DNA of 64,000 nucleotides from contig NC_088644.1 of assembly GCF_964019385.1 (NCBI RefSeq), positions 41,556,924 to 41,620,923 of the forward strand, in the 5' to 3' direction. Made by a program: the position numbers and the translations under genes. This stretch comes from Sycon ciliatum (lineage: Eukaryota; Porifera; Calcarea; Leucosolenida; Sycettidae). Below, one piece after another: positions 58,920 to 64,000 of the stretch. The notes under the pieces were generated by a model. That model was not told where the DNA came from. It made no database searches and worked only from the letters and a program-made list of their open reading frames with translations. Positions within the stretch are counted from its first letter, which is position 1. The number at the start of each line of letters is the position of its first letter.

Positions 58920-59170
58920 GGGGTGGTGGGGGTGGAGAGAGAACACGACTGGCGAGAGAGAAAAAATAGATTCATTCAAAGGCAGTTCAGTTGCAGTGAA
59001 CATGATGCAATGCTTGGGGGGGGGGGGGGGGGGGGGAGGGGGAGCTTCAAGATGGAAATTGTTCTGAACTGTTAGAGGGAGTCTGTGGCCCAAAGCCCCT
59101 GGCTTCGGCGAAGATGGTAGTGGACGTTCGCTTTGAAGGATTGTAGGCCCTTAGGAGATGGCGGTTTGGT
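58632..59170 (-). mobile_element. LINE 3' end copy 2
   Basis: Same ordered blocks as 55105-55640, with inserted (GA)n, GCGC and G-run tracts between them. Confidence 0.5.
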
Positions 59171-59179
59171 GAACAGGGG

Positions 59180-59440
59180 GCCGGGATTATTTATTATTTT
59201 TATTATTTATTCATATTTTAATAGGGCAGTCCCCACCACTCAAGGTCTTCTTACGGGGTAACCTAAGAATGAAAGTAATCCGGCATGGCGAAATAGGGAT
59301 GGCGATGCAGCAGTGCGGATATCAGATGGAGCACTATTCCATCTGTCTGCAGCCACTGAGAAAACAGACCGTAGCGTGAATAAACTCGGGGTAAAACAAG
59401 ACCATTGGAGGAGTGAAGGCGGGTCCGACATTGCCAAGTG
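59180..59440 (-). pseudogene. LINE ORF2 C-terminal remnant
   Basis: Minus strand reads TLRSVFSVAADRWNSAPSDI followed by RTAASPSLF, matching the typical 'RSFSVAAPRLWNSLPxxIR' end of non-LTR retrotransposon ORF2. No upstream RT domain is intact here. Confidence 0.6.
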
Positions 59441-60975
59441 TTAGCTGCTGAAGAGCGGAGTACAAAGAGGATGGCAGCGCGTCACCCAGGTGTTGCCTGA
59501 TGATGATGTTGCATGGAAAGGCGCGTCTTACTAGTAGTGAGTTAGGAGCGCCTGGAGGGAGAACATTTTCCAGTTGGTAGGGGTGTGAAGCAGATTGTTG
59601 GCATTGTTGTTGCACTCTAACTAGCTTTCTTCTTTTATGACACCATACGGTCGATAGCCCTTGGCGGATTATGCCGGCATAATATTTGGCATAATCTTGG
59701 GATTTCGTCCAAAAATTATGCTCCGGCATAATATACGGATTCCAACGTGTAAGGTCGGCATAATCTTTCGGTTTAGACAAAAAATATGCTTAGGGGCATA
59801 ATACAGCTTTGTCAGTATGCCTGCAGACGTATCCATGATTGATATCTCACAAGGCCGTGGAAGAAAAAAATTCGCTAAACGCTGCCGATGCTTACAAACT
59901 ACAATACAATGGCAACCCCACACTGTGTCTCTCATGTTTGTGGTGTTCGGTCAAGAAGTCCATCATGGATAGAGGACATACATAATGACAGAATGAGACC
60001 ATGCACACTTCAAAACTCGCCAGGGCAACGGAATGATACTACAGTAGTGTAGTAGCCTTTTTTACTTTCATGTAAAATTATTACAAATCACCTCGTATGG
60101 CATATATGGCGCCTATGCCATGGCCAAACATTCTTTTTTCTTCTTTTTCTTAAAAAAAAAAGAGAAAAAAAGAACGACGTCCATACGCCCGGGCCGTGTA
60201 CCGGTCGGTCAGTGCAGTGTTCAATGCGTTCAATATTGAATACCCTGAAGAAAATAGAAATTTCCCTTTTCAGCTGGCTGCAACAAGTTGTTTTACAGTC
60301 GTGTTTGACCCCGTCTGTTTCCCCAGAGGACCGAGGTTCTATGTTTGCGAGGCCCGTCGAGGTCCTGTCTCACTGCCAAATGTCGGATTGCAGAAATTGA
60401 ATTTGCTCGTCTGTAAAAGAGTCTGATCTCACGAAGAAGACTTAGTGAGGCTTCCTGTGGAATATGTCCAGCGAGGAGAGGCAGTCTGCCCTGTCTCGTA
60501 GTCCAATAGCACCTAAAACAGATCTCCCAGTAGGCTTGGAATGTATGCTGTATAAGCGTGATGGTGTCGTTTCTCAAGGGTCCACGCCACAGTCATTCAA
60601 AGGTACTGAGTATTGTGCGAGTGTGAAGACCAGGGTTGTTATTCTTCACTGATCATACTCGCTCCTGGTCACCCTGGATAGCTGTCTCAAATCACACAAA
60701 GAAAATGACCGTCTGGTTATGCGAATCACCACTCACACAATGCACACGTTCCACAACAGAAAATCCTGGAACCCTGAATATTTTGATCATTTTCAATTAT
60801 TTGAAAGCACAAGATGCAGTGCAACATGCGTGTACTGTACTATACTCTCGGTGGAAAGTGTGCATCATACGAATGTGAAGTATAAAACAAGTCTCCACGT
60901 GGGTATCTGTTTGCTTCATGTAAATACAGGACCGGCGGAAGCAGTTTTTGAATGGTCCGGCCATGTCCTAGTCTT

Positions 60976-61181
60976 TCATACAGTTTGTGTATGATATGGA
61001 GGGTAGTCACATGACTTTCATACAGTTTGTGTATGATATGGAGGGTAGTCACATGACTTTCATACAGTTTGTGTATGATATGGAGGATATACACATGACT
61101 TTCATACAGTTTGTGTATGATATGGAGGGTATACACATGACTTTCATACAGTTTGTGTATGACATGGAGGGTATACACATT
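60976..61181. repeat. 42-bp tandem repeat, about 5 units
   Basis: Units of TTTCATACAGTTTGTGTATG + ATATGGAGGGT(AG/AT)(T/A)CACATGAC. Each unit contains the small inverted repeat CATACAGTTTGTGTATG. Confidence 0.85.
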
Positions 61182-61449
61182 TTACCTCATCAGCAGTAAA
61201 CACACGTTGGTGGCCAAAACGTTGGTCCGGCCTTGGCCTGACCAACCGGACCAGTTCCGCCGGGCCTATAAAAGAAATAAAGTACCGATAAGTTACGAGT
61301 TGCGCCTCCCTTCCCCTTATTTGAACTTTCCGCTCCTGAGTCTTCCAAGTTGGAAGATTGTCGGTTTGCGCTACGTAGATGTGTTGGAGCTAGGTGTCAG
61401 GTCGTTGAATGTCTCTGTAGTCAGTTCTGTGCCTTGTTGGCGCACTACT

Positions 61450-62082
61450 GTAAAAGCCATTATTCTAACGAGGCGCATACCGTAAAGTCGCGGATAAAAG
61501 CCGGGCTTATAAGCACATAAGCTGCTTTCTGCATCAGGCTTTAATGCAAACCATGCTTATATGCACCACTGATGTTTTTGCCAGGCTTGTATGCATAATA
61601 GAAGCCAGACTTCTACTCGCGACACGCGTAGATCTACCACTGACTACCGGTATGACGGCAGTTTTACTATGCACTGTACATAGCGCATGCACTCTTGACC
61701 TACCCTATCCGCGCTTGCATAGAAGCCAGGCTTCTACGCGCGACAGGCTTATCTGCATTTGACCCGTTTGATTTTCTGGCTTCTATCCGCGATGTGCTTG
61801 TATGCAAACCCGGCTTTTATCCGCGACTTTACGGTGTATAACGATTTCCCAAAATTGACTAGTTTATAAGTACCAAAGCAACGATTCTCACTCATTCTCA
61901 CTCATTCTCACTCATTCTCACTCATTCTCACTCATTCTCACTCATTCTCACTCATTCTCAACGCTCAATAGGACAGTATATGTGTCAATTTCTGTATAAC
62001 GATTTCTATTTTAACGACAGACTTCTCCTCGTTAACTCGTTAGAGTTAGCACTTCGTTATATATATATATGGCTTTTACAGT
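61450..62082. mobile_element. MITE family K with nested MITE family G
   Basis: The outer element has TACTGTAAAAGCCAT ... ATGGCTTTTACAGTA ends. Inside is family G at 61478-61838, with ends TACCGTAAAGTCGCGGATAA and TTATCCGCGACTTTACGGTG, and a decamer satellite (61889-61960). The outer element interrupts an older repeat also seen at about 12927-13020. Confidence 0.65.
61889..61960. repeat. Decamer satellite CTCATTCTCA
   Basis: About seven or eight perfect decamers inside MITE family K. Confidence 0.85.
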
Positions 62083-62320
62083 ATCTGACTGTATATGATC
62101 TCGTTACCTTTGTGAACTGTTAGTCATAACTCGTAACTTATTGCTCCTTTCTCTTTTACAGCGTTAAATTAATTTAAATTATTACACAATTTTTCTCAGA
62201 AATTGCGACTGTTGATCCTGGAGTCTTCATATAGAAGCATTAGACTAGTGGTGTTTGGAAGTACATGTATACCAATCAGGCTGGATTTGGTGCCACTCTC
62301 AGCTGGATAACAGGAAATTT

Positions 62321-62618
<298 letters not shown>

Positions 62619-62657
62619 CGTGTGTTTGTTTATCTATGTGTGCTGCTGCTGCTGCAG

Positions 62658-63333
62658 ATTGCAATGCTGCTGCCATGGATCAGGTACTGTCGCATGTGCT
62701 AGCACCGCTACTCCAGTGTTCCGACAATCCAGACAGGTGTGTGTCTTGTGTATCGCTTTATCTGATTGGCACTGTGGGCTGCCTGTATGATCGTCCTGTT
62801 AACTACTTCATTACCTACTAACTTATTACTTGCAAGCTATGATATTGTGCATGTCTGCAGACCAGGGAGTCGTAGTGTACAGGAAGATGACACAGGCGAC
62901 TGTTATGCTAAACGAGGGGGTCGACCTCGAGCTGCCCATCGCAGTCGCCCTCGGGGCAGGGCCGGTTTACACATTCTTGCATATGGCATCGCTTGTCTGG
63001 GCCGCGCTTGGGGACAGCAGGCCAAGGGTGCGATCGCGAGTTGCATGGACCACAGATTGCATAGGATTACCACTGGTCTGGTTCGGGTGCCAACTTTGTT
63101 GTATTGTTGGTGGATCAGGTATTATAACTAAGAATGGTGCATTTCAACATGCAATCATGTGTGTGTGCGTATGTACGTGTGCTTGTGTGTGCGTGCGTGT
63201 GTGTGTGCGTGTGTACGTGCATGTGTGCGTGTACGTGCATATGTTTCTTGTTTATGAAGGCCAGTACTAAATTTGCTGAACTGCTCTGGGCACATCACCC
63301 GTCTTGTGCACCTTCTACTGGAGACTTGTCATG
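62658..63333 (+). CDS. Possible exon cluster of an unrecognised gene (partial, low support)
   Basis: Three segments with acceptor and donor sites join in one frame: 62658-62736 (after gctgctgcag, donor gtgtgt), 62861-63118 (after gtctgcag, donor gtatta) and 63260-63333 (after tttatgaag, donor gtgagt). Phases 1-2-2-1 are consistent and open, giving a peptide starting NAAAMDQVLSHVLAPLLQC and ending near HITRLVHLLLETCH. The middle segment is open in two frames: the phase-consistent one is Arg-rich and not convincing, while the other (LNEGVDLELPIAVALGAG) looks more protein-like but does not join. No family recognised. It could equally be chance open frame in GC-richer DNA. The gene, if real, would continue to the right of the window. 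Confidence 0.2.
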
Positions 63334-63374
63334 GTGAGTAGTGTGGTGCACAAAGTACTAAATTATGCACCTGC

Positions 63375-63535
63375 GGTTGTTGCTGCTGCTGCTGCTGGTG
63401 GGGCTCGTGCTGCTGGTGGTGCTGCTGGTGCTGCTGCTGCTTCTGGTGGTGCTGCTGGTGATGGTGGTGGTGGTGCTGCTGCTGGTGGTGGTGGTGCTGC
63501 TGCTGCTGCTGGTGGCGGTGCTGCTGGTGGTAGTG
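63375..63535. repeat. GCT/GGT trinucleotide tract
   Basis: Imperfect GCTGCTGGT repeats open in all three frames (poly-Ala/Gly, Leu/Val). Follows the last candidate exon; not taken as coding. Confidence 0.85.
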
Positions 63536-64000
63536 ACTACACCCAATTTCTAAAACTTGCTCCGATCGCTTCGATTTTGGTCTCATTCGATTCTCGCAGA
63601 CGTAGTACATAGGAAATCTGCAAGTATTATTCAAATCGGCCCAGCCATTCTTGAGTTATAGTGATTTGAAGTGCACCAAGTTGGACTTTCGCTGGAAACA
63701 GAAATGAATGGGAGTGATGGGAGAATCGAGAACGACCGCACAGTCAGTGCATGCAGTACAGTGTACAGTGCACACGCCTCGTCACTCGAACTGCGCGTAC
63801 AAAATTGCATACTTTGGTATGCTGGCGCAGAACAAATTCGCTCGTAGAGGAAGACGAAAGCTTCTCACCATCTTGTAATTTCACATGGCCTGTAGTTTTT
63901 CGACGCTGAAGACGATGGAATGGTCCGCGACGCTGCGACCCGACCAGAACAACCCGAAATCCATATTCTGAAAAAGCGCTGAGCGCAGAGCTCCTAAATT

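Noticed and set aside
59495..59520. CTGATGATGATGTTGCATGGAAAG
   Set aside because: No helix II and no GAAA at the correct spacing; lies in LINE-derived sequence.
63304..63612. Ala/Gly-rich ORF near the right edge
   Set aside because: It is an imperfect GCT/GGT tract open in three frames with no flanking protein-like sequence.

Overview
The window is eukaryotic, intron-rich nuclear DNA from an invertebrate animal. Introns are mostly 0.3-3 kb with GT-AG borders. Simple repeats are dense and MITE-type DNA transposons are packed into introns. The protein families (receptor tyrosine kinases with divergent ectodomains, and a multi-exon macrophage-expressed gene 1/perforin-2) would fit an early-branching metazoan such as a sponge. 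That assignment is an inference, not something a marker gene shows.

Three genes carry almost all the recognisable coding sequence. (1) At 501-7105 (+) is the 3' part of a receptor tyrosine kinase (RTK1): transmembrane segment, acidic juxtamembrane region, complete kinase domain and tail. Its ectodomain lies before the window. (2) At 24856-8731 (-) is a complete 13-exon MPEG1/perforin-2 gene, 719 aa by my splice model: signal peptide, MACPF domain, MPEG-specific C-terminal domain, transmembrane helix and a very short tail. (3) At 37750-51609 (+) is a complete 13-exon receptor tyrosine kinase (RTK2), 1006 aa by my model: signal peptide, two Ig-like domains, a further Cys-containing extracellular region, transmembrane segment, kinase and tail. 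RTK1 and RTK2 are paralogues: five consecutive kinase exons have identical lengths (117, 197, 41, 97 and 112 nt; the first is separated from the rest by one exon of differing length) with identical phases. MPEG1 sits between them, tail-to-tail with RTK1 and head-to-head with RTK2.

The rest is mobile and repetitive DNA. I recognise at least eleven TA-flanked, pogo/Tigger-like MITE families, a piggyBac-type MITE with TTAA ends (two copies), a hAT-like element with a perfect 8-bp target duplication, tiny palindromic insertions with 8-bp duplications, tRNA-derived SINE-like units, decayed LINE fragments, foldback palindromes, minisatellites and very long dinucleotide tracts.

The most unusual content is a set of hammerhead ribozymes. 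Three have an intact type I core with all three helices: one in a 362-bp partly duplicated unit that looks like a metazoan retrozyme (30914-30957, +), and an opposed pair in MPEG1 intron 1 (24424-24469, + and 24545-24501, -). The minus-strand one lies in the MPEG1 pre-mRNA. Several decayed hammerhead-like motifs are scattered over the window. One pair lies in a palindromic insertion bounded by a 13-bp target duplication inside a MITE, which suggests Penelope-like or retrozyme retrotransposition.

The downstream third (51.6-64 kb) is mainly repeats with LINE fragments. A weakly supported exon cluster lies at 62.66-63.33 kb.
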